A stretch of 64,000 bases of DNA, taken from the NCBI RefSeq assembly GCF_006346335.1, contig NZ_VDMC01000011.1, positions 1 to 64,000 on the forward strand, read 5' to 3'. Origin of the DNA: Aequorivita sinensis. Its GTDB lineage: Bacteria; Bacteroidota; Bacteroidia; Flavobacteriales; Flavobacteriaceae. This document shows positions 19,757-28,504 of the stretch, piece by piece; within the stretch, counting starts at the first letter, position 1, and the number at the start of each line of letters is the position of its first letter. The notes beneath the pieces were generated by a model. It saw only the letters and a list, made by a program, of their open reading frames with translations. It did no database searches and was not told the DNA's origin. The translations under genes and the position numbers were made by a program.

Positions 19757-19881
19757 TTGCAGGTTTTTAGGTTGTAGCCAACTGCACATTAAATTAGAAG
19801 TTGACGTTAATCGCTACCTCAAACAGTGGTTCTACAAAATAACTCAATTACCCCACAAACTAATAATTTTTAATCATAAAA

Positions 19882-19911
19882 AAATCCGTTGGAAAAAATT
19901 CCAACGGATTT
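19882..19911 (-). terminator. rpsU terminator
   Basis: AAATCCGTTGGAA (19882-19894) and TTCCAACGGATTT (19899-19911) form a perfect 13-bp stem with an AAAA loop, 25 bases after the rpsU stop. On the minus strand a T-run follows (TTTTTATGATT). Confidence 0.85.
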
Positions 19912-19936
19912 ATATGATATAGATTCAAAAAGAACA

Positions 19937-20131
19937 CTAAATATCTTCCTGATCTCTAAGATTCTGGATGTATTGCGCTTTTTGCATTTGCGCTCTTTTC
20001 TTAACAGATGGCTTTGTAAAAGCTTGTCTTGCACGCAACTGGCGCATTGTTCCTGTACGGTCAAACTTACGCTTGAAACGCTTCAGTGCTCTGTCGATAT
20101 TTTCTCCGTCTTTAACTGGTATAATTAACAT
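19937..20131 (-). CDS. rpsU: 30S ribosomal protein S21
   Basis: A 64-residue, strongly basic bS21: MLIIPVKDGENIDRALKRFK at the start, then RTGTMRQLRARQAFTKPSVKK. In Flavobacterium johnsoniae bS21 helps hide the anti-Shine-Dalgarno tail of 16S rRNA, which explains why these bacteria rarely use Shine-Dalgarno sites. This gene nevertheless has a near-perfect Shine-Dalgarno sequence, consistent with autoregulation by bS21-deficient ribosomes. It has its own promoter and terminator, so it is a single-gene unit. Confidence 0.96.
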   Translation of the reverse strand: MLIIPVKDGENIDRALKRFKRKFDRTGTMRQLRARQAFTKPSVKKRAQMQKAQYIQNLRDQEDI

Positions 20132-20137
20132 AGTGTC

Positions 20138-20146
20138 ATCACCTCC
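20138..20146 (-). promoter_or_regulatory. Unusually strong Shine-Dalgarno site of rpsU
   Basis: The minus strand reads AGAGAGGAGGTGATGACACT directly before the ATG. AGGAGGTGAT is complementary to ten consecutive bases of the conserved 16S rRNA 3' tail (ATCACCTCCT). Almost every other gene in the window lacks such a site. Confidence 0.85.
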
Positions 20147-20160
20147 TCTCTTTAGGGCGG

Positions 20161-20168
20161 CAAAGATA
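20161..20168 (-). promoter_or_regulatory. rpsU promoter -7 box TATCTTTG
   Basis: An exact TAnnTTTG match on the minus strand, 30 bases before the start codon. The leader would be about 25 nt, containing little besides the Shine-Dalgarno site. A TTG about 24 bp further upstream is a possible -33 element. Confidence 0.75.
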
Positions 20169-20307
20169 TGAAAAATTTTGACTTATAAAAAACAACTTAC
20201 AAGATTTTTTATAAAAAAGCAGTTTACACCCAAAATTGCCCAATTAAAATATCATAATTTATTTTTCAGATAATGACGAAATTAGTTAAAACCTAAATAA
20301 GACTAGA

Positions 20308-21726
20308 TTAATTTTTATACAATGAAGCTCTTTTGCTTAAATCTAAAATCAACTTTTCTTCTTCTTTACTTTCTAATAATACGTTATAAGTTTTCCAAAA
20401 AGCTTCATTGTAAGGCTTGCTAGAAAATATATCGGCAGACCAGTCATTTTGCTGTAATTCTTCTTTTACAAGCTCGGTATCTTGAATTATATCGGTAAAC
20501 AGTATTTCCTGAACAGTATAATAATATTGTTCTCCTTTATCAAAACCAGGTTCTGCTTCAGTTTTAACTCTATCGGAAGACCTATCTCCTGTATTTACAA
20601 GTTTTGGAGTTTCATAATAAATATAATTAGGATACATCTTTCCATTATACTCCATATAAGTCATGGTTAACTTATGTATGGTTTGAGTATCAAACAAACT
20701 CTTGCTTCTTCTTTTCTGAACATCAGAAGCTGCTGTCAACTCATACTCCACTCTTTTAATCGCGTAATTATCATAATAGATGTAAATCCACCCTTTTGGC
20801 TCAAACCCTTCGTTATAGATGTTAGGCGTATTCAAACCGACAAAATCCTTGCCTTTTGTGATTTCAATTTTATAAATTTTCCTCCCGTTATCTACTAAAA
20901 TCGTATCCAGGTTAAACTCATGTTTTTCTAACATATTTTTTCCCAACAAAGCCTCTGTTGTATTACTATTCCTCAATAGATTTAACTTTCCTATAAATAG
21001 ATTTTCTAATCCATTTACACGACTATCATTCCATTTAATAGCATTAATCAAAGCTGACTTCTTAACAGAATTTAAATTTACATTACCAGCATTAGACCCT
21101 ATACTTTTTAAGTAAGCAGAATACGTAAAAAGACTGTCGATATCCCTTAAATCGTAACTTTTTCGGGTTTCATCTACGTTTATTTTTATAAAATCTTTTG
21201 CTCCAGCGGCATAACTAGAATCGTATAATGTAATCGCACTTTCTATAAGCCACTTGTATTCCTTTTTATTTCGTTCTTTGTGACGTAAAAATCCTTTTTG
21301 AAGATAAGCCTGTTCTGGTAAGTTTGCCGGAAGCCTTTCGATAGCTTTTTGCACTATTCCATTACCAGTAGTTGGCCGTGGATCGGCAACAATTACAACT
21401 TCATCTAGGGAAGCAACATCTTCTTCAAGAAAAATATCGGAACCATTTTCAAAGCCTTCAATTACCACCTTATAGCTTTTATAACCTATAGAAGATATTA
21501 CCAAGGTATCATTTAAATGTTCTTTGGGAACTTTTAAGGCAAAATTACCATCACTGTTAGAAATAGTTCCAATGGTAGTATTTTTGATATACACACTAGC
21601 ACTTTCTATAGGCTGAAAAGTTAAGAAATCTGCAACCTTCCCATTTAGGTTGGTTTGTGAAAAGGTGGTCGCAGTTATGAACATTACGATCACACTTAAT
21701 AAATGCTTTAATTTAAAGTGCTTCAT
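20308..21726 (-). CDS. Exported CarboxypepD_reg-like domain protein
   Basis: A 472-residue protein with an N-terminal signal peptide (cleavage after TTFSQ, near residue 24). A carboxypeptidase-regulatory-like beta-sandwich follows at about residues 26-110 (NGKVADFLTFQPIESASVYI, then GTISNSDGNFALKVP). The rest is a mixed region with GWIYIYYDNYAIKRVEYELT. The layout resembles the DUF5686-type outer-membrane proteins of Bacteroidota but without their large C-terminal barrel. Probably periplasmic or outer-membrane associated; function unknown. It stands alone between rpsU and the acyl-CoA dehydrogenase. Confidence 0.75.
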   Translation of the reverse strand: MKHFKLKHLLSVIVMFITATTFSQTNLNGKVADFLTFQPIESASVYIKNTTIGTISNSDGNFALKVPKEHLNDTLVISSIGYKSYKVVIEGFENGSDIFLEEDVASLDEVVIVADPRPTTGNGIVQKAIERLPANLPEQAYLQKGFLRHKERNKKEYKWLIESAITLYDSSYAAGAKDFIKINVDETRKSYDLRDIDSLFTYSAYLKSIGSNAGNVNLNSVKKSALINAIKWNDSRVNGLENLFIGKLNLLRNSNTTEALLGKNMLEKHEFNLDTILVDNGRKIYKIEITKGKDFVGLNTPNIYNEGFEPKGWIYIYYDNYAIKRVEYELTAASDVQKRRSKSLFDTQTIHKLTMTYMEYNGKMYPNYIYYETPKLVNTGDRSSDRVKTEAEPGFDKGEQYYYTVQEILFTDIIQDTELVKEELQQNDWSADIFSSKPYNEAFWKTYNVLLESKEEEKLILDLSKRASLYKN

Positions 21727-21851
21727 TATTTTGAAAAGATTAAAATTTTAAACTTTGAACATCCATCATTATACATTAACATTTAGGCGCTATTTGATAT
21801 TATTTTTAAATATCAGCTTTAAGTCTACACCTAAATACAACCCGACCAAAA

Positions 21852-21956
21852 CTAGGCACGGTAATCAATAAAAAAGACATTTAAAAAATGATTGTAAATA
21901 GTATCTTTTGATTCAATTTCAATCAGTTTTAAAACGTCTTCTTTCGTAACTTCCAA
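21852..21956 (-). pseudogene. Possible coding remnant downstream of the acyl-CoA dehydrogenase
   Basis: On the minus strand, TTG at 21956 opens a 34-residue frame (TKEDVLKLIEIESKDTIYNH, then FLNVFFIDYRA and a stop). Its composition is protein-like and unlike the flanking spacer, but there is no ATG, an in-frame TAA precedes it by three codons, and nothing recognisable is encoded. A neighbouring frame continues briefly (GRVVFRCRLKADI). It may be a decayed small gene or a genuine short protein starting at TTG. Confidence 0.25.
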
Positions 21957-21970
21957 ATCTAAAGCTTAGG

Positions 21971-23134
21971 TTATGTAGCTGGCTTGTATGATACTCCTTC
22001 AATAACCATCTTAGAAATAATTTCTCTTAGAATTTCAGAAGTACCACCACCAATAGGACCTAATCTACTATCGCGTAATAGTCTTGCCAATGGATAATCT
22101 TCCATATAACCATATCCTCCTAAAAACTGAAGACATTCCGTCATCACCTCATCTGCTACTTTAGTCGAAATAAGTTTACTCATTGTGGCTTCTTTTACAA
22201 CGTATTCCCCATCGTTTAGACGTTGTGCGGTTACGTAGTTAAATGTTTTTGCAACTTCCACTTCACTTGCTAGTTGTGCAACTCTATGCCGTAGTGCTTG
22301 AAACTTCGAAATACTCTTACCAAAAGCAAATCTATCTTTCATATATTGAATGGTGTAATCTAATGCAAACTCACTACGTGCGTGTGCGTTAATCCCCATT
22401 ATAAGTCTTTCTAATGCGAAATGTTGCATAATATATGGGAACCCCATGTTCTCCTCGCCCATTAGGCTTGATGCTGGGATTTCAACATTATCGAATGCTA
22501 TTTCTCCTGTATCACTTGCTCTCCATCCAAGTTTGTCGAGTTTTGTTGCAGAAATACCTTTTATATCACGGTCCATAACAAAAATGCTAATTCCTTTGTT
22601 ACCTAATTCTGGAGCCGTTTTAGCGGCAACTACAAGGTAATCGCTGTAAATTCCATTTGTGATAAAGGTTTTAGAACCGTTGATTATATATTTATCTCCT
22701 TTTTTAACCGCAGTTGTACGCATTCCAGAAACATCACTTCCTCCAAATGGTTCAGTAATACACAGACAGCCTATTTTATCACCCGAAATACTCGGTGCTA
22801 AATATTTTTCTTTTTGTTCGTGATTAGCTTCTTTTTTAAGATGCGTCATTGCAAGATAAGCGTGTGCCCACATTGCTGCAGCAAAACCACCACTGTTTAC
22901 TTTTTGTAATTCTTCTAAGAAAATCACCGTATAGAAAAGATCTAAATCTAATCCGCCGTATTCTTCAGGCTGATAAATTCCAAAGTAACCCATTTCACCA
23001 AATTTTTTCCATATAAAACGGTCGATGGTACCTGTTTCTTCCCACTTTTCAATGTGAGGCACTACTTCTTTTTGAAGAAAATCCTGAAAACTTTTTCTGA
23101 AAAAATCGTGTTCTTCTGTAAAATGTAAATTCAT
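21971..23134 (-). CDS. Acyl-CoA dehydrogenase, IVD/LCAD-type active site
   Basis: A 387-residue FAD enzyme of fatty or branched-chain acyl-CoA oxidation. The FAD/substrate motifs CITEPFGGSDVSGM (near 125-138) and FITNG are present, along with the C-terminal LGGYGYMEDYPLARLLRD and GTSEILRE. The catalytic glutamate of MCAD-type enzymes (YEGT) is replaced by glycine (IGGGTSE). A glutamate at E242 (ALERLIMG) lies at the alternative position used by isovaleryl-CoA and long-chain acyl-CoA dehydrogenases. It therefore probably acts on branched or long-chain acyl-CoA; the exact substrate cannot be read from sequence. No ETF genes are adjacent. Confidence 0.92.
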   Translation of the reverse strand: MNLHFTEEHDFFRKSFQDFLQKEVVPHIEKWEETGTIDRFIWKKFGEMGYFGIYQPEEYGGLDLDLFYTVIFLEELQKVNSGGFAAAMWAHAYLAMTHLKKEANHEQKEKYLAPSISGDKIGCLCITEPFGGSDVSGMRTTAVKKGDKYIINGSKTFITNGIYSDYLVVAAKTAPELGNKGISIFVMDRDIKGISATKLDKLGWRASDTGEIAFDNVEIPASSLMGEENMGFPYIMQHFALERLIMGINAHARSEFALDYTIQYMKDRFAFGKSISKFQALRHRVAQLASEVEVAKTFNYVTAQRLNDGEYVVKEATMSKLISTKVADEVMTECLQFLGGYGYMEDYPLARLLRDSRLGPIGGGTSEILREIISKMVIEGVSYKPAT

Positions 23135-23250
23135 CTGTAAATCTTATCTTGAAATTATTATGTTTGAAATTATTGAGTGACACCCACTAATCAAGGTTCT
23201 ACAAATACACTTTTACTGTATGTAGAGTGATGTGGCAGCATTTCTAAGCC

Positions 23251-24135
23251 TTACTCAGCAGACAAATATAACTGAATTAGCTGTAACTTTCTTTGGCTCA
23301 TACCTTCAATTTTATTTAGTTCTTCCACGTTCGTAATTTTTTCACGTAGTCTTCGATATTCCCAAATCTTTTTAGCCAACTCAAAGGATACTCCTGGAAT
23401 AGTCGCAATATCTGATGCCGAAGCATTGTTTACGTTAATCTTAATTATCTCTTTTGGTGTTTTTACAGTGAAGACGTTTAATGTTCGTTCTACAACTTCG
23501 GGGCTTAAACCATAAACCGCATAAAGCTGTTTTTCGTCGCTAAAACCACCTATTGACTCACGATAAGAAACAATTCGTTTACTTAGCGCTTCTCCAATTC
23601 CGCTCACCTGTTGTAATTGAGTTTCGGTTGCTTGGTTTAAATCTATTTTTTGACTGAATGGTCGCGCTACAAAACCTTTATTTTGGTTAATTGAGGTAGC
23701 ACTTACTTTTGAAGCAGAATTATTCACCCATTCTGGAAATTTAAAGTAAGGCCTTATCTCAGCTAATAAAGAATCAGAAACTCCCGTTACTCTTTTAAAA
23801 TCTGCAGCAGAATTTATCCATTTCCCTTCCTTTCTATATTGAAGCAACCTGTCTATTTCTTCATTAGACAACCCCAAAACATAACCGGAATAATCTGTAA
23901 TGAAATTAGGGTTAAACTCAGACCTCTTTGGTTTACGTTTCTCTATTTCAATTAGACGAAGTGAATCTATTTCATTTTTTATGGAAGTAATTTCTTCAGA
24001 AGAAGTATCAAAACTTTCCGATTCTGAAAAATCGACAAACCAAAACAAGCATAGCAAAGTGACTATAAGTAACAACAAAAACAAAATCCCACTTCGTTGC
24101 TGTTTCGAGAACGTGAAGTGGGATTTTAATTCCAT
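23251..24135 (-). CDS. ComEA-like helix-hairpin-helix protein, membrane anchored
   Basis: A 294-residue protein with one N-terminal transmembrane helix (GILFLLLLIVTLLCLFWFV, near 15-33) and three helix-hairpin-helix regions facing outward: around LGLSNEEIDRLLQYRKEGKW, IDLNQATETQLQQVSGIGEA (near 163-182) and INVNNASASDIATIPGVS (near 233-250). The HhH repeats resemble the DNA-binding ComEA of competence systems. It may bind DNA in the periplasm, but other HhH proteins of this family have no known role. It starts 11 bp after the symporter gene, so the two are probably one transcript. Confidence 0.8.
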   Translation of the reverse strand: MELKSHFTFSKQQRSGILFLLLLIVTLLCLFWFVDFSESESFDTSSEEITSIKNEIDSLRLIEIEKRKPKRSEFNPNFITDYSGYVLGLSNEEIDRLLQYRKEGKWINSAADFKRVTGVSDSLLAEIRPYFKFPEWVNNSASKVSATSINQNKGFVARPFSQKIDLNQATETQLQQVSGIGEALSKRIVSYRESIGGFSDEKQLYAVYGLSPEVVERTLNVFTVKTPKEIIKINVNNASASDIATIPGVSFELAKKIWEYRRLREKITNVEELNKIEGMSQRKLQLIQLYLSAE

Positions 24136-24146
24136 AATAATTCTAG

Positions 24147-25772
24147 TTATAAATGTTTGGACATATCTTCTAGTCCGTCGTCAATAGCCTGGTGTTTAAT
24201 CTTTATGGCTTTCATATATCGATTAAGTTCCTTCCGTACTACTGGCGTTAATATCACCACCCCAATAATATTAGGAACTACCATTGCGAAAATCATTGCA
24301 TCGGAAAAGTTAATTACCGATCCAAGGCTAATAACCGAACCAATCCAAATAAAGATACAAAATAGCAGTTTATATACAAGTTCTGTTACTTTTCCTCTTC
24401 CGAAAAGATAAACCCAACCTTGCATTCCGTAATAGGACCAAGAAATCATCGTAGAGAAAGCAAACATTATTACAGCAATTGTAAGGACGATTGAAAAGTG
24501 AGGGATTACACTATCAAAAGCAGTTGCTGTAAGCTCTACCCCTTCCTTAACTTCTACTCCGTATTGAATTATATTGTTGTCGAAATTTGTAATTACAATC
24601 ACTAAAGCCGTCATAGTACAAATAACCACTGTGTCGATAAACGGTTCTAAAAGTGCTACAATACCTTCAGAGGCTGGATACTTAGTTCGTACTGCAGAGT
24701 GAGCAATAGCCGCTGATCCAACTCCCGCTTCATTAGAAAATGCACCACGACGAATACCTTGAATCATAACACCTACAAGTCCACCTGCAATACCAAGTCC
24801 AGAAAAAGCTCCTTCAAAAATAAGAGCAAATGCATCCCCAATATGATTGTAGTTTGCTATTAGAATAATAAGTGCGCCAAGTACATAAATACCGGCCATA
24901 AAAGGAACAATTTTTTCAGTAACCTTTGCAATTCTTTTAATACCCCCAATTATAACAAAGGCTACAATTATAGCCATTACAATTCCAAACCATATCGAAG
25001 CACTTGTACCTTGAAGGTCGAAGAGTTGAACAAATTGCGCTGCGGCTTGATTGGCTTGAAACATATTTCCTCCACCAAAAGAACCACCAATAACAAAAAT
25101 TGCGAATATTACCGCGAGTACTTTTCCTAGTCCGCCCATCCCTTTTTGAGCTAACCCTTTTTTAAGATAGTACATCGGACCACCATATACAGTTCCGTCT
25201 GGACCTACATCTCGGAATTTAACCCCTAGAGTACATTCGGCAAACTTGGAAGCCATACCTAGTATACCAGCTAAGATCATCCAGAAAGTTGCACCTGGAC
25301 CACCAATAGACAGTGCCACCGCAACTCCAGCAATATTACCAAGACCAACAGTAGCAGAAAGCGCAGCCGTTAATGCTTGAAAGTGTGAAACTTCACCATC
25401 AGCACTATCATCGCGAATTGTTTCTATAAGGTTTTCTTGTTCGTTAGGAGTTACATCACCGTATAAGGTATCCACCCCGTGTTTTTCAATGTCTTCATAC
25501 TTACCCATTACAACTTTCACAGCCGTGTAAAACCCAGTAACATTTATAAGTTTAAAATAAATAGTAAAGTAAAGAGCCCCTCCAATAAGTACTATTAATA
25601 CCCAAGGAATTTGAAAGGATTCAGAAAATGGAATTTCGTAAAAAATACCATCAACAAACCAACCTGTATATTTTTTAAAATTTAAATCTATCCTTTCAGA
25701 AGTGGAAAGTTCTTGTGCGAAAGTGAAAAATGGAATGATAAAAGTGATAAGTGAAAGAAGAAATTTCTTCAT
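24147..25772 (-). CDS. Sodium:alanine/glycine symporter (AGCS family)
   Basis: A 541-residue multi-span transporter with the AGCS signatures: ALTAALSATVGLGNIAGVAV near 130, GPGATFWMILAGILGMASKF, GPMYYLKKGL and GVGSAAIAHSAVRTKYPASE. About ten hydrophobic segments are visible. The first 20 residues look like a signal peptide or an extra helix (SLITFIIPFFTFAQE), common in Bacteroidota members. It imports alanine or glycine with Na+. Confidence 0.92.
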   Translation of the reverse strand: MKKFLLSLITFIIPFFTFAQELSTSERIDLNFKKYTGWFVDGIFYEIPFSESFQIPWVLIVLIGGALYFTIYFKLINVTGFYTAVKVVMGKYEDIEKHGVDTLYGDVTPNEQENLIETIRDDSADGEVSHFQALTAALSATVGLGNIAGVAVALSIGGPGATFWMILAGILGMASKFAECTLGVKFRDVGPDGTVYGGPMYYLKKGLAQKGMGGLGKVLAVIFAIFVIGGSFGGGNMFQANQAAAQFVQLFDLQGTSASIWFGIVMAIIVAFVIIGGIKRIAKVTEKIVPFMAGIYVLGALIILIANYNHIGDAFALIFEGAFSGLGIAGGLVGVMIQGIRRGAFSNEAGVGSAAIAHSAVRTKYPASEGIVALLEPFIDTVVICTMTALVIVITNFDNNIIQYGVEVKEGVELTATAFDSVIPHFSIVLTIAVIMFAFSTMISWSYYGMQGWVYLFGRGKVTELVYKLLFCIFIWIGSVISLGSVINFSDAMIFAMVVPNIIGVVILTPVVRKELNRYMKAIKIKHQAIDDGLEDMSKHL

Positions 25773-25874
25773 AGTGGATTTTTAAAATTTAACATTGTTA
25801 TATTTAAAACGAAGCAAGATGCTTAAAAAAAATTAGAATTTCAAAAAATCACCCTATAAATTGTTAAGGCTTTC

Positions 25875-26882
25875 CTAAACCCCGTATTCTCTTTTAAGAC
25901 TTTCAATTTGTTCAGGACGCCCAATCAAAATTAATTTTGAATCTTTTTGTATCAATAAGGATGGTTCTGGATTTACTATATATTCACCTGTAGGAGCCCT
26001 ATACCCTATAATAGAACATCCGGTTTTTTTTCGAACATCTAAGTCTTTTATAGCTTGTTCTTTTCCATCAGGACACATTTTTTCGAAAGGGATTTGCTCT
26101 ACGTTAATACTATCTTGTTCTCCAGATACCGTAAGATTGTCTAAAAACTCAACTAAATCTGGCACCACAACTAACGAAGCCATATGATCGCCTCCTATTT
26201 TATCTGGCATTATTACATTATCAGCGCCAGCAAGCTTTAGCTTTTTATAACTTGTCTCTTCACTAGCACGACTTATAATTTTCAAGTTCTTATTCATCTG
26301 CCTGGCAGAAAGAACCATAAATAGATTATCGGCATCATTAGGAGTGGCACAAATTAGTGTAGAAGCTTTTTCGATTCCAGCTTTCAGTAAAACATCATCT
26401 TCTATTGCATCCCCTTGAACGAAAAGTATTTTTTCATTAGAAAAACGATCGATCACTTCTTCATCTTTTTCTATTATCACAAATTGCTTATTATAAGCTA
26501 GAAGTTTTTGAGCAGCTTGTTTTCCATTCCTACCGTATCCACAAACTATTATATGGTCTTTCATAGATTTTAATTTTTTTAGAACCGTTTTCTCTCTAAA
26601 ACGTCCCAAATTTTTGCTTATTAAATATTCCGTAATTACAGAAATGGCGTAACCTACAATAAAGATACTCGAAATGATAAAAAGAGAAACAAAAACTTTC
26701 TCTTGAGGATTCAAAGGCATAACCTCTCCATAACCAACCGTTGTAATGGTAATAACGGTCATATACAAAGCATCTATCCAACTGTATTCAGATATAAAAT
26801 GAAATCCAAAAACACCCGACATAAAAACGATAAGTAGCAAAAGCAGGGCGACGGTTATTTTTGAATTGAATTTTTTAATCAT
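25875..26882 (-). CDS. Potassium channel with TrkA-N/TrkA-C (RCK) domains
   Basis: A 335-residue two-helix channel: TM1 near residues 10-30, a pore with selectivity filter TTVGYGE (47-53), TM2 near 64-88, then a Rossmann NAD-binding domain starting DHIIVCGYGRNGKQA (109-123) and a TrkA-C domain with GCSIIGYRAPTGEYIVNPEP. This is the MthK/Kch type of ligand-gated K+ channel. Its ATG overlaps the PspC stop in an ATGA (26879-26882), so both are translated from one message. Confidence 0.92.
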   Translation of the reverse strand: MIKKFNSKITVALLLLLIVFMSGVFGFHFISEYSWIDALYMTVITITTVGYGEVMPLNPQEKVFVSLFIISSIFIVGYAISVITEYLISKNLGRFREKTVLKKLKSMKDHIIVCGYGRNGKQAAQKLLAYNKQFVIIEKDEEVIDRFSNEKILFVQGDAIEDDVLLKAGIEKASTLICATPNDADNLFMVLSARQMNKNLKIISRASEETSYKKLKLAGADNVIMPDKIGGDHMASLVVVPDLVEFLDNLTVSGEQDSINVEQIPFEKMCPDGKEQAIKDLDVRKKTGCSIIGYRAPTGEYIVNPEPSLLIQKDSKLILIGRPEQIESLKREYGV

Positions 26883-27109
26883 AAATCGAATACTGAAGTA
26901 CGCTTAGTATTAACAAGATCCTTAAGTTTTAATAAAAATGCCATGGTAAGATATATAGCAAAGCCAACACCTAATGTGGCAAACGAAACATATATAAAGA
27001 ATAGCCTAACGCTTTTGGCACGCATCCCTAAACGGTCTGCCAATCGTGAAGACACATAAAAACCTCTTTTTTCAAGGTAGTGACGTAATTTATAAACGGC
27101 TTGCAACAT
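26879..27109 (-). CDS. PspC-domain protein
   Basis: A 76-residue protein with a PspC-like pattern: an N-terminal segment YVSSRLADRLGMRAKSVRLF and one strongly hydrophobic helix (FFIYVSFATLGVGFAIYLTM) followed by a basic tail. PspC family proteins sense membrane stress. It is translationally coupled to the K+ channel gene by a 4-base overlap, suggesting a shared membrane function. Confidence 0.8.
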   Translation of the reverse strand: MLQAVYKLRHYLEKRGFYVSSRLADRLGMRAKSVRLFFIYVSFATLGVGFAIYLTMAFLLKLKDLVNTKRTSVFDL

Positions 27110-27169
27110 ATTCGCAAATTACAATTTTGTAGTTAAATACAGTAGTACGGAATCAAAATTAAAAGTTTA

Positions 27170-28465
27170 TTATTTCCCTTCTTCTGAATTCATAATCGAG
27201 TTTCCAATTGCGCATTGTAAACATTTATTTTTATCGCAGTATTCATTTTTAAGCTGAAGTAAGGCTTGGCTTTGATAAGCGTTTATGGAAACAGACTTTA
27301 AAGAATTAAACTTTTTTACAATGGAATTTTCTTCTGAAGCAATTTCAGAAGTTAAATTTATTATCTCCTCTGAAGCATCCCTTCCTTCTCGTCTAGCATA
27401 ACAGAACTTAATAGGAATAATAGTATTGATAATAAGAAGATCTATAAAACTTTTGGTTATTTGCTTTTTTCTATTAGCGGAAGGAATTCCAAAGTTATAA
27501 TGATTATTCCAATAGGAACTTGCCTGAATATCGAAGAGCCTATATAACTCATCTAGCTTTTCTGAAGCAATTACCTTTGAAAAAAGATTTGTTTTATTAG
27601 CATACAAATTAGCCAATTGCGATAGCCTAATAGTTGGAAAATTAGGAGGTCTTAACCTGAAGTATTTTGGTATTATCACACTACTATTTTCAAGTTTAAA
27701 TTTGTGTTTCAAATATTCGTATTTACTCTTTAAAGCTTTAAAGTAATGATCTTCCTTATCGCCCTCAAGCATTCCTGCCTGCCCTAACAGCAACGCTTCC
27801 AAACTCTCTAAATCCTGACTACATTTTTTTACAACTGAAAAGTTTACCGACTTTCCAATGCTAAAAAACGAATCGCCATTAATTTTTAGGCCAAAGTTTT
27901 TACACAGCATTTTAAATAGCAAGCTTTCCCAATGATTTTGAGAATCTTCCAACTCACTTATAATTAAGGTTTCTTTCTTTTGTAGCCTTTCGAAATAAAG
28001 CCGCTCCAACCAATTTTCAATCACAAACTCATCTACATCAGCAAAGTTGTTTTCACAATTAATCCATTTCTTAGATTTTGAAAACAGCTTTTGATATTGT
28101 GTTATTGCACTTTTTGGAGTGTGGTTTTTAATTACAAAAGTCGGAATCACTGAACCGTCTTTTCTATGAACCTCAACATCGTGAATCCAAACAACGTGGA
28201 GAATTACATTGTCATAAGCGGGATCCAATTCGTGATTGTGCGCATACCAATCTGAAGATTTGATATGAATTTCAACATTGCCAGCCCAAAGTTGATTATC
28301 TATTTCAATTTGGGCATTAAAGAAATCGGGGCCTGAATTAAAGTTATGGCTCCCTTGATTTACAATGTGTAATTTCTCATTCGTCGAAGTGTAAAACTTA
28401 GATGTATCGAACTTCTGAAATTTCCACAAATAATGTAGAAAGTCCTCGTTCATTTCAAAAATCAT
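27170..28465 (-). CDS. DUF2851 family protein
   Basis: A 431-residue soluble protein matching DUF2851 by its start MNEDFLHYLWKFQKFD, the motif SGPDFFNAQIEIDNQLWAGN (near 41-60), VEIHIKSSDW and HVVWIHDVEV. The C-terminus ends in a cysteine cluster (EYCDKNKCLQCAIGNSIM). The N-terminal pattern of conserved E, D and H residues looks nuclease-like, but no function is established. The start may be the ATG at 28465 or the one four codons later. Confidence 0.85.
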   Translation of the reverse strand: MIFEMNEDFLHYLWKFQKFDTSKFYTSTNEKLHIVNQGSHNFNSGPDFFNAQIEIDNQLWAGNVEIHIKSSDWYAHNHELDPAYDNVILHVVWIHDVEVHRKDGSVIPTFVIKNHTPKSAITQYQKLFSKSKKWINCENNFADVDEFVIENWLERLYFERLQKKETLIISELEDSQNHWESLLFKMLCKNFGLKINGDSFFSIGKSVNFSVVKKCSQDLESLEALLLGQAGMLEGDKEDHYFKALKSKYEYLKHKFKLENSSVIIPKYFRLRPPNFPTIRLSQLANLYANKTNLFSKVIASEKLDELYRLFDIQASSYWNNHYNFGIPSANRKKQITKSFIDLLIINTIIPIKFCYARREGRDASEEIINLTSEIASEENSIVKKFNSLKSVSINAYQSQALLQLKNEYCDKNKCLQCAIGNSIMNSEEGK

Positions 28466-28504
28466 TAAGAATTTTAAATAAGCCTTAGTAAATATACTGA
28501 AATA

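Noticed and set aside
18872-19789. XerC-type gene considered as a mobile integrase or invertase
   Set aside because: Length, full catalytic set and neighbours (hpf, rpsU, tRNA-tuf operon) fit the housekeeping Xer recombinase. No attachment sites or element genes are nearby.
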